The notes beneath the pieces are model-generated. The model saw nothing but the letters and a program-made list of their open reading frames with translations. It searched no databases and had not been told where the DNA came from. Shown here in pieces: positions 1-11,765 of a stretch of DNA of 64,000 bases. The number at the start of each line of letters is the position of its first letter. Position 1 is the stretch's first letter. A program made the position numbers and the translations under genes. Origin of the DNA: Siphonodentalium dalli (lineage: Eukaryota > Mollusca > Scaphopoda > Gadilida > Siphonodentaliidae); assembly GCA_032622095.1 (NCBI GenBank), contig CP136061.1, positions 134,937,587-135,001,586 on the forward strand. The letters run 5' to 3'.

Positions 1-639
1 GGTTACTGCATGTGAGCACTAGTCCTCTCTGTGGTTGACCGAAAAGAACCCCGAACCCCTACCTTCCGGTGAGAAAACAAGCTAATTAACAGCGCGCTCT
101 AGTGGCCGGCTAGAAGGGAGATAACAAAAGGCACTAATTTATTGTAACCCGGGAATGGTCTATTGGCAAATAGTCCCACGCACTTTCGGCATACATTTGG
201 GAAACGTGAAACGGCCTGTTATGAACACGATTATATTACTACCGTGAATATTTAATTTTGAAGATATTAGAAATGGTATATTGCATAAGCGTTTTCGAGA
301 ATTTACAATTATCTTGTATTACCTGGTGCCTTAACGGCGCCGAAATCCACGAGAGGCTAGCGACCTTGGTAGATCTTGGTCTGACTATACTTGGCTGCCA
401 AGGCCCCAATTTTGATGGAGTCGAATTACTCTGCCCACATGTGTTTCGTTGGCGTTCCTATATTATTGAGACAAATTATAGCTGTATTCCATACAAGTTT
501 GTAGATAATTCAGCACGTACCATCTGGTTACCGATCATGTTGATACAACTACCGGTCGAATCACATCCGCTCCTGCGCGCGAGGTATTTAATGAATTGCA
601 CGGGACATCTGAAAACGACGAAATCTGGTTAAAACAATC

Positions 640-1082
640 AAGCTGTGATATCTAAACATTCAAACCAACGTGGACAATAATCACTTCCTCTCGGATGGTC
701 TCTTCGTGTCTTTAGCATTGTTTTTGTATAACAGACTGATACATTGGCGCTCAATTTCCACAAGTGTTCGATTGTGTTTTCGCATGGGCGCCAGAAGAGG
801 GTGCAGATGAGTCAGCTGCCCCTCCACCAAGGGGCAGAAAGTGCCCTTCCACGAATGACCCAGAAATTCCTTAAATATTATGAGAAAAGGAACATTTTGT
901 TGTTTAAAAGTGAAATACATCTTTCTGGTAGTTTGCCATAAACTTTAGTCCGGTAATTGTATTACAAATTATGTTTTAACAATGTATGTTATACATTTGT
1001 GGTCACTTTTATCGTTTATTGTCGACTTACTTCAGAAACTGAACGGTGCCTTATCCTGAAAAAAAAACTTGACTTGACTTGA
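640..1082 (+). repeat. Possible retroelement 3' end with (CTTGA)n tail
   Basis: The stretch ends in an A-run followed by three near-perfect CTTGA units, which is the kind of short simple-repeat tail seen at 3' ends of LINEs and SINEs. Upstream sequence has no ORF I recognise. The retroelement assignment is an inference from the tail alone, and the 5' limit is arbitrary. Confidence 0.3.
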
Positions 1083-1175
1083 AACATATTTTGTTTGAAT
1101 AATATGCAAACTGGATTGGGACACACGTTCTTTCAATTTATGAAGCCATCCATGTTACAATAGAATGGAGCATGC

Positions 1176-1280
1176 TGAGAGCTTTCCGATGAATGGCAAC
1201 AAGCCATATTTCCGACTAAATCCTGAAAAGTTACCCATAATTCTGCTGTGGTTAAGGAGTCGATTAGTTAGGGCATTACT
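1176..1280 (+). repeat. Half-copy of the 17.8 kb palindrome family
   Basis: About 105 bases starting with gagagctttccgatgaatgg match the right arm of the large palindrome at 17,721-17,938 almost base for base. The mirrored arm is absent here. This shows the 17.7 kb palindrome belongs to a dispersed fold-back family rather than being a unique sequence. Confidence 0.75.
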
Positions 1281-1375
1281 CCATTTACATGGTGATAGGT
1301 GTTTTAATTTATAAGTTGTGCCTTCCATTGGTTGTCACTCTGGAGGTTATTTCTCGGCTGAGAGGGAATTTGTGC

Positions 1376-1720
1376 TCAAGTGACCAAGTGACCAATTTTG
1401 AATGGGGATTTCCATGCAAACATGTGGAGCAAAAGTTACAGAGTTGCACATACTTCTGAGTGTGACTTGATGTGGACTGGAATCAACAGGTATTTATCTG
1501 GCGGGTCCGCTTGGAACTTGTTCCATTATAATGGTGTATTTATTCTTGAATTTTATATTGATTTATCAAATGTAGGACAAGTGATGTAATTCCAGACCCA
1601 CCCGATAAATACCTGTTGTTTCCAATAGCACATCAAGTCACACTCAGAAGTATGTGCAAGTCTGTAACTTTTGCTCCGCAGATTTGCATGGAAATCCCCA
1701 TTCAAATTGTTCACTTGACC
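1376..1720. repeat. Long inverted repeat (fold-back element)
   Basis: Left arm 1376-1518 and right arm 1589-1720 are reverse complements with scattered mismatches and a loop of about 70 bases. Matching blocks include aatggggatttccatg and aacaggtatttatc. A transcript would fold into a stem of over 120 bp. The open reading frames of about 60-80 codons across it follow from the repeat and do not look like genes. Probably a fold-back or MITE-type element; no clear target-site duplication was identified. Confidence 0.8.
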
Positions 1721-2727
1721 TCCCCCTCAAAGAATGGCACTGTATGCTGCTGTATGATGAATATTTGGTACGATTAACGAGTTCTAAATGTATAATTGAT
1801 ATTATGAGTTTGTTGTAGGCAATATATAATGCTACACATGTACTCGATATTGGTTTGCGTTTGGCTCTGGAAGACAATACATATAATTAATCAGACTCTG
1901 AAGAAGCTGCTCCTTGACCTTGGATACTTCTAGCATTTTTGCCATTCAATGTTATAAATACAACTCAAGACGACTGGTCTGTAACGACACCGGCGATGCA
2001 AACGTGTTCAACGATTAAACAAATCATTGAGAACTTATCTGTATCGACATAATCAGTATCGATGTTTTAAGCTACAGTGACAATTAGTTGGGTCTATTAT
2101 AAAACTATTTCAGGAATATTCGCACCTATGTCCTATTCACTTATTTCTCACAGACATTACATTCAGGATTGGTCTTTTTTTGAGCGAGTTATAAATACAT
2201 ATATTGGGACATGTAAATCTATAAACTGCAATGCATGTAACAGTTGTGTGATTTAAATGAAACGTAATAATACAGCGTGTGCCAATTGCAAAGGACAAAC
2301 AGAAAATAGCAATGTCAAGTTCTTTGGAGACACATACAGGTTATTAATTACAATTACTTTGCCAATGCAATGCATTACTATTCAATTAAATTAGCCTTCG
2401 CTTTAAATTGAGAGAAAGAAAAAGGAATGTCTCATGTAACTTTCAATATATAGGTCGTTTGTTGAAATTATTATCTGAACTTTTTCCTCCCATGAATATG
2501 TATCCTTCTTCACTTCTATTATCTCTCCCAGGTCTGTCGTCTGCTTTGATTACCTGAAAATCCCTCGAAATGAATAAAATGCCATCGAATTTCATGACCG
2601 AATGCATGGGAGAATCCATTTAGTATATGGTTAAAATTAAATTTACGTCGACGTGGTGACGTAAGTATCCTTAGTTCATGTCTACCTGAGAAAACCTGAT
2701 GCATGTGTGTACCACGATCAAAATTGA

Positions 2728-2844
2728 CAGACGCCCTCTTTAATGTTCTCGAGAGAGTTTATAGTCCTTCGACCAGAAACGTGTATGCGACCACAACTTG
2801 CAGACGCCCTCTTTAATGTTCTCAACACAGCTTTAGTCCTTCGA
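2728..2844 (+). repeat. Two-copy short tandem repeat
   Basis: The block cagacgccctctttaatg followed by ttctc and a tagtccttcga end occurs twice, starting near 2728 and near 2801, a spacing of about 73 bases. Function unknown. Confidence 0.7.
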
Positions 2845-3258
2845 TAATTCTAAGCTCAACCAAGAGATCGTTTGAGGCTACTCTGTAAAAATAACAGATT
2901 GTTTTTTGCCAGAGTAGTGACTAATAGGAAACCAGGAAGCAGGCTCTGTGTCTAGTCAATGAAACGACTGCTTCAACATTATCACAGACAATCAAAAGCA
3001 TCTGATTCGATCCGAAACACTTGTTGCTCGCGTGTAGAACAGATTTTGGTGAAATCAGATCGTCTGTGCCTGTTGTGTGTTAATGAACAGACCCCACAAC
3101 TTAAAGACTCGTGCATCTTCAGATGATATAACTGTGTGCTTCGGCAGTACATTAACCCCCATCACCCATTTCACGCGTCCGTTGTTGGGACTTTTGATGG
3201 CTTCGTTGGTAAGGTGTATGACGTATACAAATTTGCAGACCCACCCCCTGCATCATTC

Positions 3259-3449
3259 CCTTTTTTCTATTTCGTTTGACCTTTAGCGGTAAAAAGGGGG
3301 TGCAAATGCTATCATCTTACCAAGTTTCGAATGGAAAAAAAACATATTATATACACTGATGGCTTGTAGTATACATTCGAAACTTGGTAAGATGATAGCA
3401 TTAGCACCCCGTTATTACCGCTAACGGTCAAACGAAATAGAAAAAAAGG
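3259..3449. repeat. Inverted repeat with 75 bp arms
   Basis: Left arm 3259-3333 and right arm 3373-3449 are reverse complements and share cttaccaagtttcgaatg. The loop is about 40 bases and AT-rich. The right arm abuts the tandem repeat that begins at 3451, so the two may be parts of one composite element. Confidence 0.8.
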
Positions 3450-3450
3450 C

Positions 3451-3925
3451 CATAGTGGACTTATACCCGTTATTATGTTGGATGACGCCGGCCACAGTGA
3501 AATAACATATATAGAGATTGTATGAATTCAGCGCCGAAGCGACATGCGGCCCCTGTGTGGGATTCGCGTACATTTGGAGCAAAATATTCACATTGGTTTA
3601 TATTCGACTTATATGATTCTGAAATAAGCCAAGCTCATAGTGGACTTATACCCGTTATTCGGTTGGATGGCGCGGGCCACAGTGATAACACATATATAAA
3701 GAGCGTATGAATTCGCGCACATTTGGACCTAAATATTCACATAGGTTCATATTCGACTTATTTGATTCTGAAATAAGCAAAGCGGACTATAAGCTTTGCT
3801 TATTCTGTTGGCTGGCGCGGGCCACATTTAAAACACATATATAAAGAGCGTACACGTGGTCTGCAAACTTGTTCATATTAAACATAAATATTCCCATTTA
3901 TTTGATTCTGAAATAGGCCCATAGT
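3451..3925 (+). repeat. Imperfect tandem repeat, about 150-185 bp unit
   Basis: The units contain 'catagtggacttataccc', 'ggcgcgggccaca', 'cacatatataaagagcg' and 'ttgattctgaaataagc'. They recur at about 3451, 3636 and 3780 with a partial fourth copy. A reverse-complement copy lies at about 37,530-37,680. There is no coding content. Confidence 0.7.
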
Positions 3926-3949
3926 GAGCTTATTTTAATTTGTGTGTTT

Positions 3950-4140
3950 TTGTTTTTTATTTATTTAATAAAAAAAAATTGAAATCAAAATTTTGAAAAA
4001 CTAACGCCGTTATAACCTCCGCCATGGTACCCCAAGTCGCCACACCAAATTTGGTTGAATTCGAGTCATGAGGTCTAGGAGAAAAATCCGAACAGACAGA
4101 CAGACAGACAGACATATCCTACTCTGTCATATATATAGAT
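3950..4140 (-). mobile_element. Dispersed repeat with ACAG tail, copy 1
   Basis: This matches 13,620-13,800 in inverse orientation: aactaacgccgttataacctccgcc, caccaaatttggttgaa and a (CAGA)n block are all shared. In both copies one end is an A/T-rich block and the other carries the CAGA or CTGT repeat followed by tatatatag. It is likely a non-autonomous element of a type common in molluscs; class unknown. Confidence 0.6.
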
Positions 4141-4599
4141 TGTATTGGCCCCTGGAGTGAGAACCTATATATGTGACATGTCCGTCCCCATCTAGCGCTA
4201 CAGCGCGACTCTATTGGTGTCGTGGGGGGATGCCCTATAACCTTTTAATTAGCCACATTAGGTCATGTTTGTCATGTGATCTTATTAATTGTATAGACGT
4301 ATGTTGAACGTATATGGATACGACGAAGTTAGCTTTTGCTTAGTATACCGTCAAATGACGTAAACACCAAATCATAACAAACAGACAACACGAGAGAACC
4401 CGTGAGGCTATACATATCTCTATCTGGAGAATTAAAATTAAAGATTCACGGTCCGTTTTGACACCATAAAACTAGCATTGTACGATATATTATTTAATTG
4501 TGAAACAATACACTGTACATCAAATCCTGCCTGCAAACTAGGGTTTTCAGCTTACATGCGATACGTTTTAAACGCCAGAAAGTAATTAGATCGTACCAT

Positions 4600-5055
4600 G
4601 CAGTGCGAAGGGGAGAATTTCTCTGGGTCTATCTGGCGAAACATCTTGAATTTCAAAAATCATCATCTTCACTGTATTTATAATCTGAGCTATTATTAAG
4701 AGACAAGATCAACAATGGGTTTTAATGCAATTGAGAGGTTGAAATTATTATTTTCTTTTTTTTATCCCTTTTGGTACCAAGAAATGTTATAGAATAATTA
4801 ATAATTTCACACAGACACCTTTGAAATAAATCTGTTTTACAGAAGTTCTTGGTGCCCGAAAATAGTGAAATGTTAAGTATTTTTCATGCCATATAAGTAA
4901 AGTAAATGAGGTTATAATAACCAATGGGTCGATGATTCTTAAATATTGTGTCACAATAACAGCTTGTACCAAATTTCGTGAAGAAACTCCTGACATATTT
5001 TGACAATATCTATTTCGAAATACCAGGAAATTTTGGTAAAACGTGCGCCTGACCA
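4600..5055 (-). repeat. Dispersed repeat, related to 18.36-19.06 kb
   Basis: Blocks such as tatctggcgaaac, cttgaatttca, atcatcatcttca and ttttacagaagt recur in the same order at 18,360-18,446 and 18,940-19,065. In that second copy the two halves are about 450 bases further apart. No reading frame in it resembles a known protein. Confidence 0.55.
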
Positions 5056-5689
5056 TTTTTTTTTTTAAATATTGTTTTTCTTTAATGTTTTATACAGGTG
5101 ATGGCTTTTCTATGAAACGTTCGCCAAAGACCTCTAAAATTACAAATTTGTGAAAAATAACGTCAAATTTTCTTAACAGCATCGGTTTGTCCCACCAACA
5201 TCATAGCTAAATCAGCAAGATCCAGCAACATCATAGCAAATTATCAGGACCACTTAACCCAGGGTGAAACACTTGTTGAATATGAGTCACTAGCCGTTCG
5301 ACGTTTGTCGGAGTCATGCCTTTTTGGTGGGATGTATGCCTCGAGGCTACATGGTCAGCTGTGGGATGCTTTCATGGCCACCGGGAAGAAAATACCACAA
5401 AAATGTCAACAACTTTCCACATCTTGCCCACAATCGGACCGGGGCTATCCCCGAGGTTATATAAATAAAATAGCCAGGGTGTAGTCCAACTGATGATGGT
5501 TTACTCAATTAAAGTATCCTGGTGACCATACCTCAGAATTTAATACTGTTGTTCAATGTAATTCGCCGTGTAATCTTCATGGTTATAGGCGGAAATAGCA
5601 TTGACACATATCTCAAACTAGGGGATTGCCCGTCAAAAATGGCGGGTGACAAACATGACATGCAGGAACATCGTGTGAAGAATTATTTT

Positions 5690-6030
5690 AAGCTGATAAT
5701 AAACGCTCTTTATTGCTAATTATTAGTGCATTTAAGTCATTTGAGGACAACGGCACCTATCCCGTGACATTTCCATTTTCTTGTTATCTCTGTGCACCAA
5801 TTTTCCCACACATTTTCTTAACTGAAAATAAACGCTCTTTATAAATCATGCAAATTATCAGTCCCACTTTAAGTTATCTGACGTCGAAGGTGCCTATCCC
5901 GTGACATTCCCCTGGTCATGTGACCAATGTGTACTAATTTACCTACATATATTCTAAACTGACAAGGAACGCTCTGATTTTCTCATATATATACCCTTTT
6001 AAGTCGTCTGAGGTCAAAACATGACATGCA
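5690..6030 (+). repeat. Tandem repeat, about 125 bp unit
   Basis: Three increasingly diverged units begin with 'aataaacgctctttat' or 'ggaacgctctgat' near 5698, 5827 and 5967. Each contains a 'tttaagt..tctga..' block, and two contain 'cctatcccgtgacatt'. The 'gctctttat' motif also occurs in the 3.5 kb and 37 kb repeats. Confidence 0.65.
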
Positions 6031-6119
6031 TGAAAATACCGCCACCGCTGATAACAATATAAAGAAAGCCAGCACGGACGCCGCTGAAACCACATTCGTC
6101 TTCAGAGAGGAGGTAACGT

Positions 6120-6370
6120 ATTTTTTTTTAGTGAAGATATCGCCTTGATAACATTTTGGACAATTCGTTATATCTCAGTTCGTCTTTTAACGATTGGCCT
6201 CAAAAATTTGCGTGTCGTATTCCAAGATGTGCCACAGGACATGGTCAAATTTGAGCGCAATCGGACAAGAGGGTGATATATTTTTAAACGCACCAAAATC
6301 GTGACAGATAAATACACAGACACACACGCAGACAAACACTATGTCAGAGTTATGGAGGCACGGACTCAGT
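6120..6370 (+). repeat. Probable interspersed repeat ending in CA-rich simple sequence
   Basis: The stretch ends in acacagacacacacgcagac and reads like the 3' portion of other ACAG-tailed dispersed repeats in this window. It borders the tRNA-like unit at 6452-6541 and may be its tail on the minus strand. No gene is seen. Confidence 0.35.
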
Positions 6371-6451
6371 AAGAGTGTTCATTGCTTCATATTTGATTAA
6401 CTCAGTTAGCGTGAACAAATTCTCAATTCTTATCGATCGGTCCCGATTTTC

Positions 6452-6541
6452 ATCCATGCCGAGGTTCGAACCCGCGCCAACCTCGTCTAGCCCAGACTGT
6501 GATGATCTGTTCCACGACTAACCACCTCGGCTACGGGGATA
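6452..6541 (-). mobile_element. tRNA-derived SINE head (tRNA-Ser/Leu-like)
   Basis: On the minus strand, tagccgaggtgg (complement of 6521-6533) fits an RNA polymerase III A box. About 50 bases on, ggttcgaacctcgg (complement of about 6458-6470) fits a B box, in the right order. The end stems pair imperfectly and the middle has no convincing anticodon arm, so this is a tRNA-like promoter, not a working tRNA. A second B-box-like ggttcgaagcc lies upstream on the same strand near 6600-6611, so the unit may be composite. The sequence downstream on the minus strand (6450 down to about 6290) is a plausible SINE body and tail. An isolated tRNA pseudogene is the alternative. Confidence 0.6.
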
Positions 6542-6759
6542 TATCCTTGGAAAGGAAGCCCTTTCACCGATAGTTAGGAAGCGTATCAGTCTGAACATGG
6601 CTTCGAACCCACTATCTTCGAAATTCTTGATCTGCTATTCCTGAAACATGTCGTTAGATTATTGCATGGATCCTTTTTTACGGTTCCGACCAAGGCTGAC
6701 CATGTATAGGCCAACAACTCTCATCACAACCACAAACGTACCACAATCTGAAGGGGATT

Positions 6760-7830
6760 TGTAAAGAAAATGGTGGCCGGGCCGATTCTCTTTTTGATTT
6801 ATGTAAACGATATGCACAAATCTACTGACTTGTCATTGTTATCTTTTGCAGATGACACCACTGTATACTCATCAAACCATAACCTTGATTATTTGTATGA
6901 CAACTTTAACAAAGAACTTGCAAAACTAAGTAAATGGTGTCGAACTAATAGGCTATCACTAAACACTAAAAAAAACAAATATATGCTGATACAACCTAAA
7001 AATGGCCCATATATAGTTGGAAATCACACACTAACTATAAATGGAGAGCAAATTATAAGAATTGGAGTAGACTGTCAGGAGAAATCATTTAAGTTTCTTG
7101 GAATACACATTGATGAACACCTATCATTCGAACACCACGTGAAAGCTGTTTGTGCAAAAATTAGTAACTCCTTATATGCTATAAATCGAGTAAAAATTTC
7201 CTTCCGTTTGACTGTCTACGTATGCTGTATCTTACATTAGTACACTCCCATATTCTCTATGGAATTGAGATATGGGGCAATGCCGGTACCCACAACCAAG
7301 TTGTTGTTTTACAGAAAAAAGCTATCCGAGCCATTAACAAAAAACGCTACAATAGCCATACTGAACCTTTATTTAAAACTAACAACATCTTGAAATTGCA
7401 AGACCTTTACATGCAACGGGTATGCCTTTATATGCACAACTGGATGAATACCAACCTCCCCTAGTCATTTAATAACAGCTTTAGCATATACACACACCCG
7501 AGTATGAATACCAGATCAACAGGCAAAATCCGAGAAACAAAATCACGAATTAAATTCACAGAAAAATTACCTCTCCATGTTTTTCCGAAAATCTGGAATA
7601 ATCTTAATAAGGCTACCCAAAATATTCGACCTAAGTCGGCCTTTGTGAACCACATTTCTAAGACAATTATTGGGAATTATTCACTGACTGTTAAATGCAC
7701 AAACAGATTTTGTCCAGATTGTTCAACATTAACACAGCTCACTCTGTATTTTGGTACTAAACGGAAAAAAGAATACGTCAATATAAGTCGTACCTCACTT
7801 ATTTGCGATATGATTTCAGATTTTTGATTT
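6760..7830 (+). pseudogene. LINE ORF2 fragment (reverse transcriptase to C-terminus), Jockey/CR1/L2 group
   Basis: The fragment starts inside the reverse transcriptase domain, at GPILFLIYVND, and continues with the catalytic LSFADDTTVY motif. Next come the typical thumb region (LSKWCRTNRLSLNTKK) and the FKFLGIHID block. A frameshift near 7220 moves the frame to LVHSHILYGIEIWG and KKAIRAINKKRYNSHTEPLF, both characteristic of Jockey-superfamily LINEs. A TAG at 7462-7464 breaks the frame, which resumes to a stop at about 7827. Everything 5' of RT motif C, including the endonuclease, is missing, as expected from incomplete target-primed reverse transcription. It is dead because of truncation, a frameshift and a stop. 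The clade within the Jockey/CR1/L2 group is not resolved. Confidence 0.85.
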
Positions 7831-8402
7831 CTTACTCTCATCTTATTTTAATGCAATAACCTATTACCGTTGTCTCATTCACGTCGCACGTTCTGGCAGG
7901 TGCCTAGTTCAGTGCTATTACGGTGGAAATATATATATGGAAAATATATATTGATTTTATATATTTACTAATACATTGAAATATACCATATATATACTTG
8001 TTATGCTAATGATATATGTGCAGGTGGACTTTCAGTATAACATTTTAATATTATCTAGCAAATTTAATCAAAGAATTCACTTATGGAAAAAGTTCGAGGA
8101 TATAAACGAAATATCAAACAGTCCACTTGCACCATTAAATAAATTGAATGCTGTAAACCGACAAATTCTAATCTAGCCGAAATATTTAACTTAATCCTGA
8201 ACAAATGGATAAACCAGTTCTCACATGTCATGACCGGATTTATTATTATCAAAGAATCAATAACAATATCTTTAATTTTAGGGTGGCGACAGGAAGACGA
8301 CCCGATAGGTCATGTCGCCTCCACATGACTTGTACTAGATACTAGATACTATATATGATTTGTCATGAAATAAACTATTCTGATTCTGATTCTGATTCTG
8401 AT
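7831..8402 (+). mobile_element. 3' UTR and microsatellite tail of the 6.76 kb LINE
   Basis: The sequence after the ORF ends in AATAAA at 8369-8374 followed by (TTCTGA)n at about 8377-8402. CR1/L2-type LINEs are known to end in short microsatellites rather than poly(A). A hairpin with a GGCGACA/TGTCGCC stem (8285-8291 with 8313-8319) lies about 60 bases before the tail. It is the sort of 3' stem-loop a LINE reverse transcriptase recognises. Sequence from about 7930 to 8000 is very AT-rich. Confidence 0.7.
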
Positions 8403-8461
8403 GGCGTGGGTGGTGTGTACGTGTTCGAAATGAGTAACACGTTGAATTGGTCCTGAGACCA

Positions 8462-8474
8462 GGGGGGGGGGGGG
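8462..8474 (+). repeat. G13 tract
   Basis: Uninterrupted run of 13 G, one of eight long G or C homopolymers in the window. It is followed by low-complexity sequence to about 8660 in which 'gggtacccacc' recurs; that motif reappears near 9266. Confidence 0.9.
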
Positions 8475-8659
8475 TCGGAAAAAAGTGCCATGACAGTAGG
8501 CTGAATGTTTTTTCCCGCCTCTTCGGTACCCACCACCCCCCTATTTGAAGGAAAACATATTTTTTCCAATGTCATGCGGGGTACCCACCCCTTATTCAGG
8601 GTTTCCGCTATAGCGGCAGGGGATCCCTTTTTTGGGCCCCATTCCCCCAGCCAATTTCC

Positions 8660-9580
8660 CCCCTTCTGTCATACCACAGGACATGTTCCATATGATAATG
8701 TCTACAGGTATAAAGATGTTTACTTCTCAATTTCATTGGGACAGTACTAAGAAATTTAAATAGTTGACAACTTATTTGAATACTATATAGCGATAATACA
8801 CTCGGACCGATCTAACACGAACTGAGGAAGTGATCAAACCGACATCGATAGAACACATGCTTTGGAGTCCGCTAGTTACATTGCTGTGGTTAGGTTATAA
8901 AAAATGACCGCCGGTAATTTAATCATGTCAGTTATATTCCGGTACAATATGCATCCGAACTTTCTGCCGAGTCTTGAATAGTGGCCGTTTAACTTCAATT
9001 AATTTTTATCTAATAACTTTTCTATGTTTTAATGTTATTGCGGTTGATAGCATAGTAACTTAGGTAGAAAAGGGATGCAAAACGATCAGCGAATCTACTC
9101 TCTGTTTCTTCTATTGGCCGATAAAACAAAAGTAGGTCCACTAGTGTTTCCACGACATTGAAAACATTGACTGCATTTTCCCCTCGGCAGATACAGGACC
9201 AGTTCCCCAAAACCTAGTGGAAAGCCTGCCTTATATGACGGATTTTTTTTCCAATTTCATGCAGGGTACCCACCCACGTTTTACCTAAAAATCTGTATCT
9301 GTTTCAGTTATAAAGTCTGAGAACAGATAAGAATCGTATAAACCTGCAGCACCCATTGTTATCCTGTTTGTTTTTGTTTATCAATTGACTCATGACTTGT
9401 AAACAAGTTATATGAACATTTTACCATATTTCCAATGCTTATCTGTAATCACTTCAAATACAACTGTATCGAAAATATAAAATAAAAATTTAGGCAAAAC
9501 TTTTATGCTAAATAGTAATGGACCCACACGATCTTATACCATCTGACAACATGGCGTTTAACAGATTGATCAGCATTCAT
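8660..9580. other. No gene recognised
   Basis: Mixed AT-rich sequence with stops in all frames. The 62-codon frame at 9022-9210 (minus) has no recognisable features. Confidence 0.5.
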
Positions 9581-9741
9581 ATAAGGATTAACTGTCATGT
9601 GGACTGTTTTTATGGAGATGTAACCGTGAGGTAAGTGGACATAACTTGTGTAAAACCCGAAGGGTTTTACATACAAGTTATGACCACTTACCTCACGGTT
9701 ACATCTCCATAAAAATAGTCCACATGACAGTTAATCCTTAT
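9581..9741. repeat. Near-perfect palindrome, 161 bp
   Basis: Arms of about 75 bases run from ataaggattaactgtcatg to its mirror, centred on gtaaaacccgaagggttttac at about 9661. I see only scattered mismatches and almost no loop, so the DNA could extrude as a cruciform and RNA would be a near-continuous hairpin. Such symmetry implies recent formation or ongoing arm correction. Confidence 0.9.
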
Positions 9742-10596
9742 ATTTATATACATTTAGCGAAAAAGCCACTTTTGTAAATGTATTTAAATCGAAAAGTGTA
9801 TCGTGACAAAAACAGCCCAAAATACCCAATAGCACCCTTGGCAAAAGTTAATAGGAACAATTTCTCTTCATATTGAAACCCGCGAGTCCAAATGCGCCCA
9901 AAACATTACGCGTTCGTCTTTCCAAACCCAATGACGTATCGATGGTGTTATGAGCTTGGTGTTATGAGCCGTTGCGCATTCACCGAGAAATAACTGCAAC
10001 TAGCCACGTGGGCGCCGACCAATCAGAATGCTGGATTTAGTGATGACAACACTTAGTATGTAAATATATGGCTTTGATGTGAAATTGTGTCCAAACAAAA
10101 ATATTAAACTAAAAAATCAAACAAAAATCTGGATGTGGCTTTAAATTGCATTCAATACTTTCTAGCATGATGAGATTTCCATGTTTCCCTCTTATGCTGT
10201 CTGATCAGGTCTAATGAGTAAACATTAATGATATAAATAAATAGCTTTATTCATTTTGATTTACTTTAATCATGGGTGTCATAATTGTCCATTTTCATCT
10301 TGAACCAGTGGCGTTGGTACTTGACAATGTGATCTGATGCAAAAGACGAAATTGTGAGTGTTGGTTTGTAACCGGGATTTCTGAGAAACATTACGCCTAT
10401 ATCCACACTAACTACCCCCTTAAGTCCTGACCTAAGTGTCATACCTACTATAACAATGATGCTGAACACTTTGAGGCAATTATATTGCAGAAATGTTGTA
10501 AGAGGAAAAAACTGTGACCACTTGGAAAAATGTGACTTTTTTCGCGGCTGAACCACCCCACACACCCGGCCTACTGTATGGAAAAAAAGTGAATGA
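9742..10596. other. No gene recognised
   Basis: AT-rich sequence without a supported feature. The 137-codon minus-strand frame at 10,266-10,679 runs through a poly-C tract (its glycine run) and is not convincing. Confidence 0.5.
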
Positions 10597-10613
10597 CCCC
10601 CCCCCCCCCCCCC
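10597..10613 (+). repeat. C17 tract
   Basis: Seventeen C in a row, which encodes a spurious poly-glycine run in the overlapping minus-strand frame. Confidence 0.9.
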
Positions 10614-10713
10614 TGCTGGGACGCCCAAACGATCATAATTGGGAGATTTATATTGAACACTTCTAACTTCGCCCGTCAAGATATATCAAGAAATATCAGT
10701 CGCGGTGTGGCGG

Positions 10714-11041
10714 TGATGATGATGATTATGGTAGTGAGGATGATGATGACGAGGTGAAGGCGACGATGACAATGACGATAACGATGACGACAACGGCAAT
10801 GATGGGCGACGATGACGATGCTGATGATGATAATGATGATGATAATGATGACGATGATAACGAGGCGACGATGATGGCAACGACGGTATATAACGATGAC
10901 GACAATGATGGACGATGATCACGACGACGAAGAAGAAGAAGATGATGATGATTATGGTTTTTATGCATGGTGATGATGATGATGACGAGAGGATGAATTT
11001 GATGATGCTAATGATGATGATGATGATGATGATGATTATTA
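10714..11041 (+). repeat. (GAT/GAC)n trinucleotide microsatellite
   Basis: About 330 bases of interrupted GATGAT/GACGAT repeats, purest at the 3' end. The reading frames across it translate to Ser/His/Ile-rich or Met/Asp-rich low-complexity peptides and should not be called as genes. Confidence 0.9.
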
Positions 11042-11159
11042 ATATTACACAAAGGACCCCGATGGCCAAATGTCACTTTATGTACATACACTGTAAATAT
11101 GTTATATAACTCTATATTTTGTGCATATTAGTACTACTGAGTTATCAATAAAGCATCAT

Positions 11160-11765
11160 TAAAGAGATCGTTTCTGTCTCATTAACAAACGGACTCATTG
11201 TTATGTTGCACGAATTTCGTTTGGAAATAGAAAATTGCTGACTATTGGATAATAATTCCATGTCTCGCCTGATCTCGCATCAAGCACTATTATCAGCAGA
11301 TCACATGACCAATGGATGGACAACTGTTTATTGTTGTTGTGTGAATCCACAGGTCATGGCAATAGCTGTAATATCCCGTTCTGTTACTTACTCAAACGAC
11401 CCCTTTCTATTTACAACTCCCCAAACACACCAACTAACGCTCTCCCCACCTTATACATATATATGCTGCCAGTTGGCTTATTATTCATATGTATGTATAA
11501 TTAAACTTATTATCCCCACCACACCATTGATTTATAATAATTAACACCCCACGTACTATCTTATACTCACGCATTCACAATTCTACCCGCCCTACCAAAA
11601 CCTGATACAAATCCAAAATATATTGTTATATTTATGTTTCATGCATGATCTGTAGGGAGCTGAGGTCCATCTAAGTTTCAAAGAACTTGTCCTCCAATCC
11701 CTTATATGTTATGTATTATTTATGCATTATACTAATAAAATATGTTTAAATCAAGCTGTAATATC
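11160..11765 (+). repeat. Possible LINE 3' UTR remnant
   Basis: The stretch ends in 'ctaataaaatatgtttaaatc', a polyadenylation-signal-like end resembling Jockey/L2-type 3' ends, after a T/C-rich unstructured region. No reverse transcriptase remains upstream. It could equally be a host gene's 3' end, but no coding exon is visible. Confidence 0.25.

Noticed and set aside
258-632. 124-codon + strand ORF near the window start
   Set aside because: No recognisable domain, signal peptide, splice context or repeat homology; its length is within chance for this many frames.
10266-10679. 137-codon minus-strand ORF with a glycine run
   Set aside because: The glycine run is the C17 tract; the rest shows no family features.
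10686-11069. 127-codon Ser/His/Ile-rich minus-strand ORF
   Set aside because: It is the translation of the GAT microsatellite and has no complexity of its own.
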